Notes: generated from the sequence alone by a model not told the origin. Counted from the first letter of the stretch, positions 43,601 through 56,214 are shown. The stretch: 64,000 bases of DNA from Apiotrichum sp. Y4204 (GCA_025531455.1 JAMYHL010000001.1:186001-250000); one strand, 5' to 3'. Numbers and translations are program-made.

Positions 43601-44685
43601 GGTGATGACATTTTCGAGGGCAGGAGGCGTGACTCCTGTTGCCTCTTTCTCGCGAAGTAGGTTGATAATGTGGAAGGGTCGTGCGTCGGTCACACGTCCA
43701 CGCTCGAGAAGGAAGGTGGAGATAGATGCGCCGACGAGCTCGCGGCTGGCGTCAAAGTGGATCTGGGGTGAGCTGAGGACCAATTGGTATAGCTCACATT
43801 CACGACTTTCGCATATCGAGACGAGTTGGTGTTGTGGATTGTTGGGGCATTGCCGAACGCCTCGAGAACCACACTCGCCTGCGAGAGCTTGTCGCCCAGC
43901 GTGCTGCCCGCCATCCCTCGACCCGCGAGGTATTCGATTATATGGTTACATGAGACGGTCTTCCCGGAACCACTGTTGCGTGTCAGCACGGGAAACAAGT
44001 GCAGTGTGCAAGTAACAAGCTGTCGTGTCAAGGACATTGACCTACCTCTCTCCGGTAATGACGATCGTCTGGTTTGCGAGGGTGTTTGTGTCTGCGAGAA
44101 GCGCCTGGTACGCGTTTTCGGCAACAGCATAGACGTGTGGACGTTGTGCGTGCTTGGGCACACCGTAGAACGTGCGCTGCGTGTGGGTACCGTCTGTCGC
44201 GTCAGTGGTCGTTTGCGGCCGAAGGAAAAAGGGCGACTGCACGTACACAGATCGGGAACCTGCGCATAGGGGTTGACCGCGAGCTGATCGTCAGCAACAG
44301 TTTACAGCGAACTCTATTCGTAGCTTACTGTGAGAAGACCGCAATGAGTGTACACCTCGTGCGCGTTATACCGGTCCTCGAGTGCGTCCGTCAGAGCGCC
44401 TGCAGTCAGTGAAAGGTTCAAGAGATCGACGCCGGCCGGGGAAGGAACAGTTGCCAGAGACGTTTTCCTGCACAGCTCGTGTCCGCCGCCAGTTGTTCAG
44501 AGGCTGCACCACTCACTAGCAGTCTGGTCCGTGAGGGACGCAAGATCATCAGACACGCTGCGGAGGACGAGGGGCGCCGGCTCGGCAGTCCCATCCAAGG
44601 CGGCGGCGGGCACGGCGGCTGGTGTCCGCGTGGCGGCCGCGGCTGGCGGTAAGGAAGTCGACGCCATGGCTACAGTAGTGGCCAT
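40641..44685 (-). CDS. Divergent, compact class V-like myosin
   Basis: An actin motor, 1204 residues, eleven exons on the minus strand: 44685-44513, 44467-44329, 44283-44247, 44193-44046, 43972-43798, 43762-43349, 43306-43232, 43199-41882, 41846-41055, 41019-40934, 40898-40641. The P-loop is GESGSGKT (164-171), switch I NTNSSRYAK (213-221), switch II DIFGFE (386-391). YIHCIKSN near 590 matches the usual YIRCIKPN. The spacing from P-loop to switch II is about 70 residues shorter than in typical class V motors. One IQ-like segment (VALQSCARRSLVRARY, about 700) is followed by an E/R/K single helix and a tail (residues about 880-1204) resembling the dilute cargo-binding domain (MMDALVHDLVKAAKTYES, LHLWLLAVLSHSF). 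The first intron's donor (GTGGTG) is the only weak joint. The main family assignment is firm; the class is inferred from the tail. Confidence 0.82.
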
Positions 44686-46521
44686 GACCCGGGAAGGTGG
44701 GGATGGAGAGAAAGCGTAGAAAAGTAGCTGGGCGGGTCGTTAACACGTCACGTCACGTTTGAACAAGAACAAGCAAAGGGCATGTGCTCGCGGCGGGAGC
44801 GAGTCAAAGTCGGGCTCTGCCCTGGCCCGAGCGCAGGCGGTGTTGTCCCACCACTGTCCGTGAGGTGCAGCTGTTGCAATGAGCGGGGTGGCGACAGGCG
44901 ACGCGGAGCTCGGTGGGGTTTAGAAGTGGAACGACGAGCTGTCAAGAATGGGGGTGTAGGACGTCGTCGGTGATGATGGTGATGAAGAAAGTGGTTGAAG
45001 GTGAAACCATGAAACCTTTGGATACCCGCGTGTAGCGCGTGGCTCGATCAGTCCAGGTCTCTGCGGAAACGAGGGCTCCTAGGGTCCTCCTCAAAAGTGG
45101 TCGGCCAACAGTGGTGACGTTTTTCTTTTCTTTTTTTTTCTCTTCGGAAAGTCAACCATAAATCCTCCGCCATTCACTTCCGCTCAGAACACAGCGAGCA
45201 GAACGCCGAGGACAAAGACCGAGCAGAAGGCAATGTCGACAATGCAAGAAGGACAAAAACTGCAACAGGAAAAGGACTGCTATCGTAGCATGGCTAGCTG
45301 ACACGCTTGATGTTTCACGCGACGCGTGACGGAAACGAGGCGCACCAGCGGCCTAGCGCGGCTTAGCGGGCGGTGGCCAACGGCCTTTGTCGAGCGCACA
45401 CACACACTCTACTGTGTGCTGTGTGCTGCGTGCCCGACGCAGCTCCCCATAGCCCATGGGCCATGTTCTTTTTGTATCTCTCCACACCACCCACACTCGC
45501 TTCAAACATCTGTCTCCTCACACACTCACAATCCGCATACAGCATCGAGGCCGCGGTCCATGCCATATGCCGTACGGCCGAGACCCTAAATTCCGGGCTC
45601 CGAGAGGAGCCGGATGGCACGCGCAACACACGCGTGAGCTCGCGGCCCACCATTCGTACCACTCCGCATGTTGCATTTCCATGTTCTCCCCGTCAAGGGC
45701 CCCGAGTGCGCGAGCAGATCTGCGCGCAGCAAAGCGGCTGGTAGGATCAATTCGAGGGCAGAAGGCCTCGGCCTCGGTTTCGGAGCAGACGGGGGGCGAG
45801 ACGACTGATGCACTAACACACCCACTCTTTCCCCGACCTCCCTACTCTCCCCTCGCTACTCTGTGTGCGGACTGCGCTCTAACAACATGCTTATTCAACA
45901 AGGCTCGTTGCGTTTCCGAACACCCGTCCGTCATGGACTCCCGTACCCCTGCGGTCGCGACCTGGCAGTGGATGACGACGCTGCGTGTGCACTCGCGTTG
46001 GTGCAGTGTACATCTGACTGGCCACAAGGCTGGTGGCGATCCAGGCCATCACGTACTTACCAGATCGCTTCCACAGACGCTTGAGCTTGACGTTTAAACT
46101 CCTGGACGACTGCGTCCTGGCTACACAGTAGCCTGGTGTAGGCTGATACGTGGAGCGGGAACTGGACAAAGCATGCCGGACCTGGGCCTTGTTTCGTGCG
46201 TTGAACACTGGTCGTCCAGCCCATTGCGAGTGACATGCGTCGCTGAGCGTTACCAAGCATCATGCTGTCCTCAGGTGGAGCTTTTGAGTGAGGCCGGTCT
46301 AATTGGGAACACTACCGATCTGCTTCTTGCGACATCTCTGCGCTCTGCGCTCTGCGAGCTCCGATATTCACATGCACGTAATCGTCATGCATGGGCGTGC
46401 GCCAGCTGGTGGCATACAAAATGAAGGGGGCGGTAGACATTATTGTTATAACAATCGGATCAGAACAACTGACTCTCGTACTAGTGTTTAGTCGTGGCTG
46501 CTAGAGGGAGTATAGAGGTGA
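44686..46521. other. Intergenic region (1.8 kb)
   Basis: The myosin promoter side. A T/C tract is at 45121-45145. An open frame at 45373-45744 follows a leader-like CA-rich stretch but cannot be tied to a good start or splice set. No RNA gene was recognised. Confidence 0.45.
45121..45145. repeat. T/C tract
   Basis: 25 bases of T and C on the plus strand upstream of the myosin gene, one of four similar tracts. Confidence 0.6.
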
Positions 46522-49429
46522 TTAACAGAGGCCGGCGCCACGGGCCTGATACAGGCGTGTAGAGTCGGTGCGGGCGTCGGAGGGGTTGACGCGGTATTCT
46601 GACGTATCTAGGCGTTTAATGGTGGTGGCTTTCTTGATGCGTGAAACGAGTTTTTGGCGCGCAGACTTGCGTGTCGCGGACGTCGAGTTCGAGTTGGACG
46701 TCGACGCCGGGCTGTACATGCGGTTTAACGGCGAGCCAGTGTCCGTCGAGTGGTCCGGGTGGTGCGACGAGATGGGCGACGTCTTGAGGTCCGTCGGCGG
46801 GTCATACTCCATGCCCGGCTCGTGCCGCTTAAAGGGGTCGTAGGGGAGTTCGTTCTGGCCAATGATTATACCTAATGCGGATCCCGTCCCGTCGGTGAAG
46901 TAGTCGCCGACGTACGAGACCTCTCGGTTGGAAATACCGGGGGGCGGCGGGGTGTATGGTTGCGCTGGGGAGGAGAGGTCTGATGCTGACGGGAGCTGCT
47001 CAACGGGAAGGGTGGGGGAGGAATCGGATAATGGTCGTGAGTAACGTCGCGGAAGGGGCGTGGTCGAGGAGGACCGTTGGCCGTCCAGGGAATCGTGCGA
47101 GTGCGAACGCGGCGGGGTGCCGTTCAACGCCTCGTTGTGCCCCAGGTGGTTTGTGTCGGACATAAGACGTTGCAGTCGTAAGTGGTGATAGTTTCCCTCC
47201 TCGCACATGGAGGGCGGTCGCTCAGAATCGCTGTATGTGGAGGACCGTGGATTATAGTCAAAGGACGAGGACAGGAGGCTAAGGTCGTCGGGCACGTCTA
47301 TCGGCTTGGAGAAGTCGACGCCAGCCTTCATGAGCATACCTGGCGGACCGGTTGTAGGTGGTAGCGGCCACTTTGCGGTCATGAGGGACGCGAGGCCGGG
47401 CGAGGGCGGCGACCGCGGCGTCTGTGGGGTCTGCGGCGTCTCGGGCCGGGTCATCCTGGGCACGGGGGGGAGGGGCGAGGACGGCGGCGGGTAGGGCGAT
47501 ACAAGGCTAGGTGCTCCCTTGCGTCTGACAGTCGAGACTGGACACGCCGCCGGAGTCGAGAGGAGGTTGTGTGGCGGCGGAGTGGGCAGGCTCGATCGTG
47601 CGGAAGGAGTGTGGAGTTGTTGGAGCGCACATGAGCCATGTGTCAGATGGGGGGAGCCGCTCGGGTGGCTGCTGTGGCCAGTGGGACAATAGTACTGGAT
47701 AAGTTGAGAAGTGTTGCTGTTTGTACAGAGAGGAATAAGAATTGTGGGTGGAGCCGAGTGCGTCGGCGACAGTGGCGACGGGGCGTAGCATGAGCGCGAG
47801 CACTGCTGGTGGTGATCACCCTGGGCCTGGTAGTCAAAGAGAACGTGGTTGTGGGGCACGTGAGGAGGTGTTGTTGCGTCTGTTGTGCAGCTGTCGAGGC
47901 CGAGAGGTACTGAAGGTACATCGTGTACGTGATGTGCGGCAGGTACTTGACCCAAAGCGCGCGGGCACGGAGAGCCAGCAACCAGCGGGAACGGTCGGAC
48001 CTGGGCTGGAGTCCGGAATGTCTTTGATGCCTGAGTTGTCTCTGACAGGACCGATGTCCGAGGTGAAGGGGCTTCGGACTCGGACGGCAGACGAGAGTTG
48101 GGAACGGGTGTGTGTGCATGTAGGTGGCGATGCGCATCCAGCTCGCTCTCGCTCACAGCCTCGAAGATGGGATGCGGGCAGCTGGAGCGGTGAGTGACAC
48201 AGCACTGCGCTGGCCCAACTTTGTGTTTCGGAACGGCAGCAGACAGGAGCTGGTTGGGTGGATACTGCCGGGCGTGGCAAAGCGAACATGAACAAGGTTT
48301 CGACGAGGACGTTATGGCGGGTGTCGGGGCTGCCGCCATGGATGCGGCAGCAGTAGTGGAGGCTGTGTCTGTGGCCGTCGCTATGGCTGGTGGTCGAGAG
48401 GAACGAAGGTTTGGAGTGTGCCTGGCTGCCGGAACAATGTCCGCTTCAAGAGGTGGGTGCGTTGGTCCACGAGCGCTGCGTAGCAACAGCTCTGCTCCAG
48501 CCTGGTGCCTGGGCTCCGTGGTAGTCTTGCACTTCGTTGCTGTCGCCTGGATGCAATATAGTCGAACACCTCCGAGGCACGGGCAGTCCAATGTCGCAGG
48601 CACTATGGCGATGGGCGTATGGAAGGGAGACTGTCGACGAACAGTGGTACAAGTGGATGGGACTATGGCATGGACTTTGGCGCTCATCGCTCGGCGGCGT
48701 TTCGAAGATGCTGCTTTCTTCGGATTGTGACCGCGACATTGGGGTGTGTGGACACGACGTGAGCGAGGGTGTCGGCGACACGAGGCTGTGGAGGAATAGC
48801 GACGGCGAGTACACCCAGGTCGGGTCCTCGCTCAAAGGCACCGATGGACGCCCAACCTCAAGGTTTGTCGCAACTGGCGTTTTTCTCTGTGTGGCGGCGT
48901 GCGAGGCAACGTTCTTGACCTCGACCCAGCCCTCCTGCCCAGCAACCACTTCTACCGCACGTGTGGGGCGCTGCACAAGCGGCACAACCTCCGCGTCACG
49001 CCCGGCCGCATGCTTATTATTCTTGCTCTTGTGCTTGACTTTCGGGGGGCGGCGCCCAATGGCACTCCGCGACGACGGCGGGATGAAGCGCTCCTGCGGC
49101 GATGGGGAGCGAGAGACGGAACGAGGGGAAGTTTGGGAATGATTGTGGGAATAGGAATGGGAATGCGGGCGGGACTGAGAGCTGGAATGGCCCGTCGTCT
49201 TGCGTACCAGTCGCGCGAACAGCTCCCGCTTGCCTGGCGCGTTAGTACTTGTCTCTCGCGGCTGCTCACTGATTGTACTAGGCTCGGCGTCGCTCTTGGG
49301 TTTGTAGTGGTATGACTGCTGCATCTCCCGCACCGGCCGTCCGTCGTGCTCAAACGCACCAGGCTCGAAGGCAGTATGGCTGGCGGTGGCTGGAGGGCCA
49401 GTGCCAGTGCCAGGTACTTTCTGTACCAT
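46522..49429 (-). CDS. Orphan large His/Ser/Pro-rich protein (about 958 residues)
   Basis: Two long open frames in different phases overlap at 48446-48687 and must be joined. An intron at 48502-48532 (31 bp, GTGCAA donor, CAG acceptor) keeps the frame and gives exons 49429-48533 and 48501-46522, but the donor is weak and other joints are possible. The N-terminal part has His/Ser repeats (SRPHSHSYSHNHSQTSP), RRPPKVKHKSKNNKHAAG and a SQSEESSIFETPPSDE stretch. The middle has Cys/His-rich pieces (CSCSLCHARQYPP). The second half has TPQTPQTPRSPPSPG, KAGVDFSKPIDVPDDLSLL and SYVGDYFTDGTGSALG. The C-terminus is basic (SARQKLVSRIKKATTIKR). No known domain. It may be a disordered scaffold or regulator. 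Confidence 0.5.
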
Positions 49430-52400
49430 GCCGTGAATCTGGGCCAAATGGCAGTGACACCGGGAGGTTGATAGATTGCTGTCTTGCTGATGGAGGTCGA
49501 AGTGGAAATGGGGCTGAGTGAGGGATGTCGCCGATGCGAGAATGCGAGAATGCGAATGGGAATGAGAATAGGAATGAAAGAAGTTGGTTGGACTCCGTTG
49601 CCACCGTCGCAACTTGAAGACAGCGTCGAGAACTGGCTCTCCACGCTCTCCAGATCCCCCAGAGCCATAGTGATAGGGTTGGTGTTGCGATATCTCTTCA
49701 CTCCCAGGGCACAGAGCTCCTCCTGGATCCTGGATGCTTTGGATCCCGGCGGCACATTACACCTGCGACTGCGCTATCGCGTCAGCTCTTGCCATCTTGG
49801 GACTAGGTCGCGTCCACAGATCTCGCACTTTATCTTTTGCCATTCTCGTCCCTCCCTGTCGGGCCGCCGTGCCTCTTGCGACTCCACACTCTCCGTAGGC
49901 CGTAGAGTAGGGTTAGGGTGTTGTGTGACACGCTCGACGCTCCATCTCAACTCTCCGGATGGAGACATTTTCCTCGCGCATGGCACATTACCACTGCCGT
50001 CATGCGCTCGGGGTGATCAAATCCCGACGGCCCCGATGCAACGCACGCCCGATTCCTGCCCGATAAGGCTTTCAGAAGGGAAGATGCTGATATGCTGCGA
50101 AAGGGTCCTGGGTCCTGGCTAGTGGGATCTTGCCCGCTGGAAACACTGCTGCTGGATCGTGACGGTAGGCACAGTTGAGTCGCGATGACCGGACTGCATT
50201 GCCGGCGAGTTCTGCATCGCACATCTCCTATGGCTACGAGTGGGTCAGCAACTGCAGGCGCTCGCTATCCGTCTCCGTATCACAGAGGTCCGTGAGCACG
50301 CGTGATAGGTGCGGGCACAGGCTATCGCGAGTCAGTGGGTGTCGCGATGCTGCTTGGAGTCGTTGTTGATGGGTGGTCCGATGCCGACAAGGCCAGTCAT
50401 CCTCACTCCCCTGTGGTCTTGTGATTCTTGGAATGAGCATTCCACAACTTCACAGTTAGCGTCGGCAACAGCGATTGTCCAACAGCCCCAAGCCAACCTG
50501 CCATATCTGTCATATCTCCTATCCTATATGCCTGGGAGCTATCTTGCGAGGCGGCGCACGGACGCAGAGTGGCGTACGCTCGCGCGAGTGGTTGGCTCGA
50601 CGACGCCACCTCACGGCTGTTTATCAGCTCTGTGCATTTGTTTATCTTGTTGGGCCAGAAAGGCAGGGTGTATGTTTGTGGCTTCGTCTTTCCATGTAAG
50701 GTGAAGCGAGTGGGAACCATAAGGCGTCGGAGCGTAGAGATCTGACTGAGAAGATGCGACAATGGTCGTTAAGACTCGTACTGCGACAAGGCTATAAGTA
50801 ATGAGACCAGATCCAGGTGTGTCTGTTACATGTCCTTTGTGCAAGCTCACCTCACGAGCCCCATAGATTACGCTCATCACGGACGCTGACAATTGGGCCC
50901 TTTCGGCGTTCTCAGCGTGACAGTCCCGCGACGCGGCGCTTGGACTACGACACCTCACCAGCTTGCGCGCTTGCAATCATTCCTCGTTATCGCGCGCAGT
51001 AGTGAAGCTATCGCAGTATTTCCTGTTCTGATGCACGATTCGTCCGTCCCGCAGACCAGGACGCACGGTCCACTGTGGGAGGGCGCCACCGTCAGTATGT
51101 ACGAGATACGTCAATCAGAGCTGAGTGAATGACGCTGGGGTCAAGTTGAGTACTTGAGTCTATGGATGTATGGTATCTTACGCGCCGTCGCGTCCCGACG
51201 TCCCGATAGTGCCTCGGGAAGAGTGGCGCAGATCGGTCAGATACGCGGGACGACATTGCAGGAGGGCATTGCAGAATTGATCGGAAGAGTCCCCGACCCG
51301 AGAAGCGTCCTCGATATCTGGCAGCGGTCCTCATTATCGTCCAACATGGCCCCGCGACCCTCGTGCCCTCATTCTAATGACCCATGCCCTCATCAACACT
51401 CCCCGCCATTGGTCGACAGTACTTCCGGGTCGTGGCTTCAGCGCGCAGCATGCACGATGCGTACTTGCGGTATGTAGCTACAGCCTGGGAGCACAAGCTC
51501 GGCTCAGGGCGCAGGCATGCCCGACGAGAGCCAGCCATCTCGCGACCCTGCGCCCGACAAGCAGCCCGGGAGCGCGCGAGGCGTCCGCACACAAAAATCG
51601 ATGTGGACGTGGATGCCCTTTCACGTCCTGCCCTTCAATGCACTCATTTCGGGAGCAGGATCCTCGGCTGTGCGCCCGCCGCGGAATTGCTGCTTGATAT
51701 GCTTAGAGTGGAGCCTGGGGCAAGGAGCGAGGGAGAAGCGTTCATTCTGTTTTTACATTGTGGAATGGGGAGAGGATTAATTTTGGGGTCGCGCCTGATT
51801 TTCGGTTTTTCCTTTTTCTTCCTTCTTTTTTTTTTTAAAGTGCCCCCGACGCGACTGACTTTGTTTGGCCTGAGACTCTCTGCATGTGATCACTTGACTT
51901 GCATCTTGCAGCCTTCCATATTGCGACGGTATGCATTCCGTCCACTTCACGCCCCCAGCAACGCTCGTCGGGTATGCGCGGGCTACAGCTACTGCTCTAC
52001 TACACTCGATGCCGAACAACATTTGAGATCAGTATCTTAAGAAGTTCGACGCAGGACTCAGATGCCGTGCGCGCACATTGGCCAGAGAACAGCACGGGAC
52101 CGATCACTCATCTCTGCATCCCTCTCATCCCTCTCATCCTTCTCGCGCACACTGACTGCACAACACTGCTGGCCTTTGCTTCTCTGGTGCGCCCAGTACT
52201 TTGGCTCGGTGCGCGCTTACAGCATGCCGCGACATGCGTACGGCATGGCGTGGCGGGTGTTTGTGGTCGGTGCCAGGTTACTCAGGGCGCGCCACTCGCG
52301 TGTCATACCTAGGATACAGAGGTACAAGTACACAAGCACCCAAGCTGAAAGCCGGACGAGAGCTGGATGCTGATGCTGGATGCTGGATACGATACACAAA

Positions 52401-52998
52401 GCTCCAGGCTGGATGATGGATGCTGGAGGCGCAGGGAAAGAAGGATATGGGTGCAGTGCCCGCCAAAGGGGCGCTCGCACGCCAGGAAGAGAACACGGCA
52501 GAACGCCAGGGTCCTAATTGCACCACCAGGGACGACGAGTCATGAACTAACTGGGTGCGACCGAGCAGAGCGCAGCATGCCGCAGCTTTGACGACTGGTG
52601 CTAGACCAGGACCGACCCAACAAACACTTGCAACTTTCAACTTGCAGCTTTGCGGCTTGTGCTTTGTCCACTTTACACACCTCTACGCCTCGAGCTCCGA
52701 GTCACCACCACACGCCCTGATACGCCGCGCGCGTCGGCACAGCACAATCCTGCACCACGCTGGCCGTCATGCAGCACAGAGTGTTTGTTACCACTCTTTC
52801 GTGTTGATTGATGTTTGCTGTTTTGTTCTCTTTCACCACTTGATCCATTCCCCGACGACGAAAAGAAAACAAACGAAAGAAGACGACGCCAAAAGCAACG
52901 CATCCACCGCCGGAACGACTGACGACGCACGACCTTTGCCATCCCCTTCCCTCTTTTCCTCCCACGCCATCCACTTTTCTCCTCACAAAACGGGTGCA
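49430..52998. other. Long intergenic region (3.6 kb)
   Basis: No gene could be assembled. It contains a T/C tract at 51806-51836 and GCTGGATG repeats near 52365-52430. The last 300 bases are CA/CT-rich and are the likely promoter and leader of the gene at 52999. Many short frames exist on both strands without support. Confidence 0.45.
51806..51836. repeat. T/C tract
   Basis: 31 bases of T and C with a T run of eleven at its end, in a gene-free interval. Confidence 0.65.
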
Positions 52999-55262
52999 AT
53001 GGCGCTGCACGACTGGCACCGCCGGACCCCCACCCACCTCGCGCCCGCGGCCGCGCCCGCGACGCCGCAGTCGCTCGACTTACCCCGCGACTCGGTCGAT
53101 GAGCGGATAACCGACGAGGAGGCGGCAGAGATAATCCGCGAAGGGGGCGCGATCCGCACACGCATGGAGCGGCACCGCGTCGATGTCGAGTATGGTGAGT
53201 CAGAAGATTTGGAGTGGACATGGGCATGCACATGCGCAGGCGGGGTGCATCCGGCCGTGAATTGTTTGGATGGTAGTATCCGAAACTCTACCGCGTGTGT
53301 GAATTGTTTTGCCCCAATTCAAAGCCGGAAGCCGAGACCATAGCAGAGACAAAGGGTTTGGACAGCGCCATCGCGTCCGAGTCCTGCGCTGCCCTCCTAG
53401 CCCCCTTCATCCCTTGACGCCATGCGTGTCCGAACTTGAATGACTCGGAACATAATGACTAATGCCAGTCCTGCAGTGTAACAGCATGCTCCTCGAGTGG
53501 GTCGCGATGCGCGAGCGCCTCCTGCGCCAGTGGTACCGCCTCCCGGCCGAGCTCGTTGCGGAACGCGGAGAGCGGAGCGTGCACACCCCGCAGCCTCCTA
53601 CACAGGCACACACTCCGCAATCGCCCCAGTCGCCCCAGTCGCTGCAGTCGTCCCACGGCCGCCGCGAGCGGGCGCGTACCGCGTCCTTGTCGTCCCTCCC
53701 TTCACTCGGGGCGTTGCTCCAGCGCCGCCGTGCGGGGAGCGCCAAGGACGGAAAGGAGTCGCCCGACGCATCTACTCCGGTCAGGAATGGACGTGAGTCG
53801 CTGAAAGCGGTCGAGCTGATGACAGTTGTTGCAGGTTTCACGAGGAGGATGAAGACGAAGCGCAAAGGTGAGTCCCACACATGACCCGGTCATCCTCGAA
53901 ACAACATGGCCGCGACTGACTTCAGACTGCTCCTGCATCTGCACCTGTGGCGGGTCAAGCACTCCGACGTCGCTCAAATTCGACGACGACGGCGTGGTAG
54001 TCCTCGACCTGCACGCCGAGCTTATCAAGTACGACGACCTCCTCCGCGCCCTCAAGGAGCGGTTAGATGGCGGTATGGAGCAGGCCGGAGACGGTATCAA
54101 GCAGGAGAATGCCCCAGATCTCCAGCGGGAACTTGAGCCGGAACTCGAACCCGAGCTTGAGTCCGAGCACGACCACGGCAACGGTTACAACCACGGCCAC
54201 AACCACGACCACGACCACGACCACGACTCTCCCGACCACACGATGGAGACGGAGGAGCTCGAAACTCTAGAGGACGAATACGAGGCCGACGAGGAGTCTC
54301 TCCCCTCCCCGGCTGCCCAGCGGGACCCGGTGTGGCCAACGCCACGGATGCTGCTGCACCGTCCGCACCCCTGGCAGATCCCCGAGGTGTCCGAGCCAGA
54401 CACAGAGGCAGACTACCAGCACGACGAGAATGAAAGGACGTCAAAAAACTCAACCATCCGCGGAGATGACATGTCGACTATCCGCGCAGCAAACCAGCTG
54501 CCTGTCCCGCCCCGGCCGTTGGCGCACACCGTCTTCGTAGATGACGACCTTCCACCTACGATGTCGAGCGTGGAGACGAACCGGACCGTTGGCATGCTTT
54601 CGGCCATGATGGACATGGAGGCGCGTTCAATTCTCGGCTCCGAATCTACGGTCGACACCTTCGGGCGGCGGATGAACACGGGCCCGGCCGGCGAGTTCGG
54701 CACCGTTGAGCTCGGGTCGGACTCGCTGCCCAGCTCGATTGGCGAGTCGCGCCGCGGCTCCAGCCATTCAGAGAGTAGTGTCCCACCTGCCGTTCCGCCC
54801 AAGGACCCGCACCTGACACGGAGCCAAGGCGCCAACGACCCAAAGGTCTCAAGACAGGGTGGGCAGTTGACTGATGATGAGCGCCAGCGCGCGCTCGGCG
54901 GCGCCGGACGCGGCATACGCTCCATGCAGGAGCTGCGGAACCGGTGCGTCACCGAGTTTGGCGTGAGGCGGAGTAGCTACACTGCACCGAGCGTGCATGC
55001 CCCGTACCCGACGCCAACCGTCAGCGCCGGCTCCCACGATGCGGGTGACACCGCGGGGCAGCGCGTCCAGCCGCGCACGGTGCTCCAGCGTCTTCAGTTC
55101 CAGCAATTCCAGCAGATCCCCCAGAACTCTCAGAAGCTCGCGTACGCTTTTGGACCCGGGACCCTCCCCTTTGGCGCGTTTGTGTCTTCTGAGAGCCTGG
55201 AGGACTTCCATCCTATGGAGCAGTTTGCCGACGCGTCGAGCACCGCGACGAGTCGGTCGTAG
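52999..55262 (+). CDS. Orphan acidic protein with CxCxCxC motif and His-Asp repeats (629 residues)
   Basis: Four exons (52999-53194, 53469-53792, 53835-53867, 53926-55262). The first intron is 274 bp, far longer than the others in this window. The N-terminus MALHDWHRRTPTHLAP leads to a charged helix (ERITDEEAAEIIREGGAI). Next comes CNSMLLEWVAMRERLLRQWY, then CSCICTCGG, a four-cysteine motif at the start of exon 4. A Glu/Leu repeat (ELEPELEPELESEHDH) and a His-Asp run (HNHDHDHDHDSPDH) follow. The second half is disordered with SVPPAVPPKDP, an ERQRALGGAGRGIRSMQELR helix and a Gln-rich stretch near the end. A metal-binding role is possible but is inference. No known family. Confidence 0.65.
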
Positions 55263-56214
55263 GGGGGGTTATTAGGGGAGTAGGTGGGGTTATATATTCA
55301 CGATCAGTAGACATGAGTGGAGGATCTCGTGCGACTCTGGATAGTTGTATCGCGAGGGCGAGCAGATCTGACGAGTTATCATAGCGCGTTGTTGTTAATG
55401 CAGTATCAGTATCATTGTCGATATCAGTAGAGCTTCTTGTGGACGACTTGCTTGGATCCTTGGAGAGAAAGTCATTACCCGGAGCAGAGTGGCTCCGCGG
55501 CAGTGCCCACCAGGGAAACGGTGATCAATCAATCGCAGAGATCGCTAATCAAGGGGGATCACAGGGTGAAGAACAGCATATCAGCGAGGATCAGCCACCT
55601 AATTCGTTTCATCCTTGCAATTAGCACGATTCTGCGACCTCGATTTGCAAATTTTTAAAGGCAAATGTTCTGGCCGATCAGGCGATCTGACCCCCCTGTA
55701 CCCCCGTTTTCTTGATCAGCGTTCACGCGGATCACAAGCAAGGGGATCAGCGGAAGAACGAAGGAAGAACGTTGTTGACATTCTTCCAACCATGCAACCA
55801 CCCTGGCCACCATTCTCCATGAGGTCGTCGTGGAGTCGGGAGCGGGGAAGCAGACCCTTGACGTCATTCATTTACAGAGGAGAAAGTGCGTACTTGAGAG
55901 GATGTAGGTGGCCCAACTCGTAGAAGAGAGAGAAGATTGGGGGGACGACACGGGCAGGACGCGGAGGAGATAGAGCCCAGGGGAACGAGGATCGCTGGGA
56001 AGGAAACTGCCACGGCCAGCGATCAATTGTAAGGCACAGAGAATCAATCAAGTTACACGCTGTGCGGTGCGCGGTTGAACCAAAGCGAATATATATACCC
56101 ACCACGTCCTCGGACGGAAGTGACCTCCGCAACAACCCCAACATCAACGACTGTAACAGCAGGAACGCTGCCCTCAAACAACTTTCTTTTCGATCCCACC
56201 AACATCACTTCACC
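55263..56214. other. Intergenic region upstream of the nitroreductase gene
   Basis: 950 bases with repeated GATCA/GATC-rich words (55440-55780) and a TATATATA box at 56090. No gene is supported. Confidence 0.5.
56090..56097 (+). promoter_or_regulatory. TATA box of the nitroreductase gene
   Basis: TATATATA, 125 bases before the ATG at 56215, followed by an A/C-rich leader. Confidence 0.55.

Noticed and set aside
45373..45744. Open frame with a Thr/Arg/Ser-rich product upstream of the myosin gene
   Set aside because: No start with a consistent leader, and the ATG after the leader-like stretch gives only nine codons.
49900..49925. GGGTTAGGG as a telomere-like repeat
   Set aside because: A single copy only, so no evidence of telomeric DNA.
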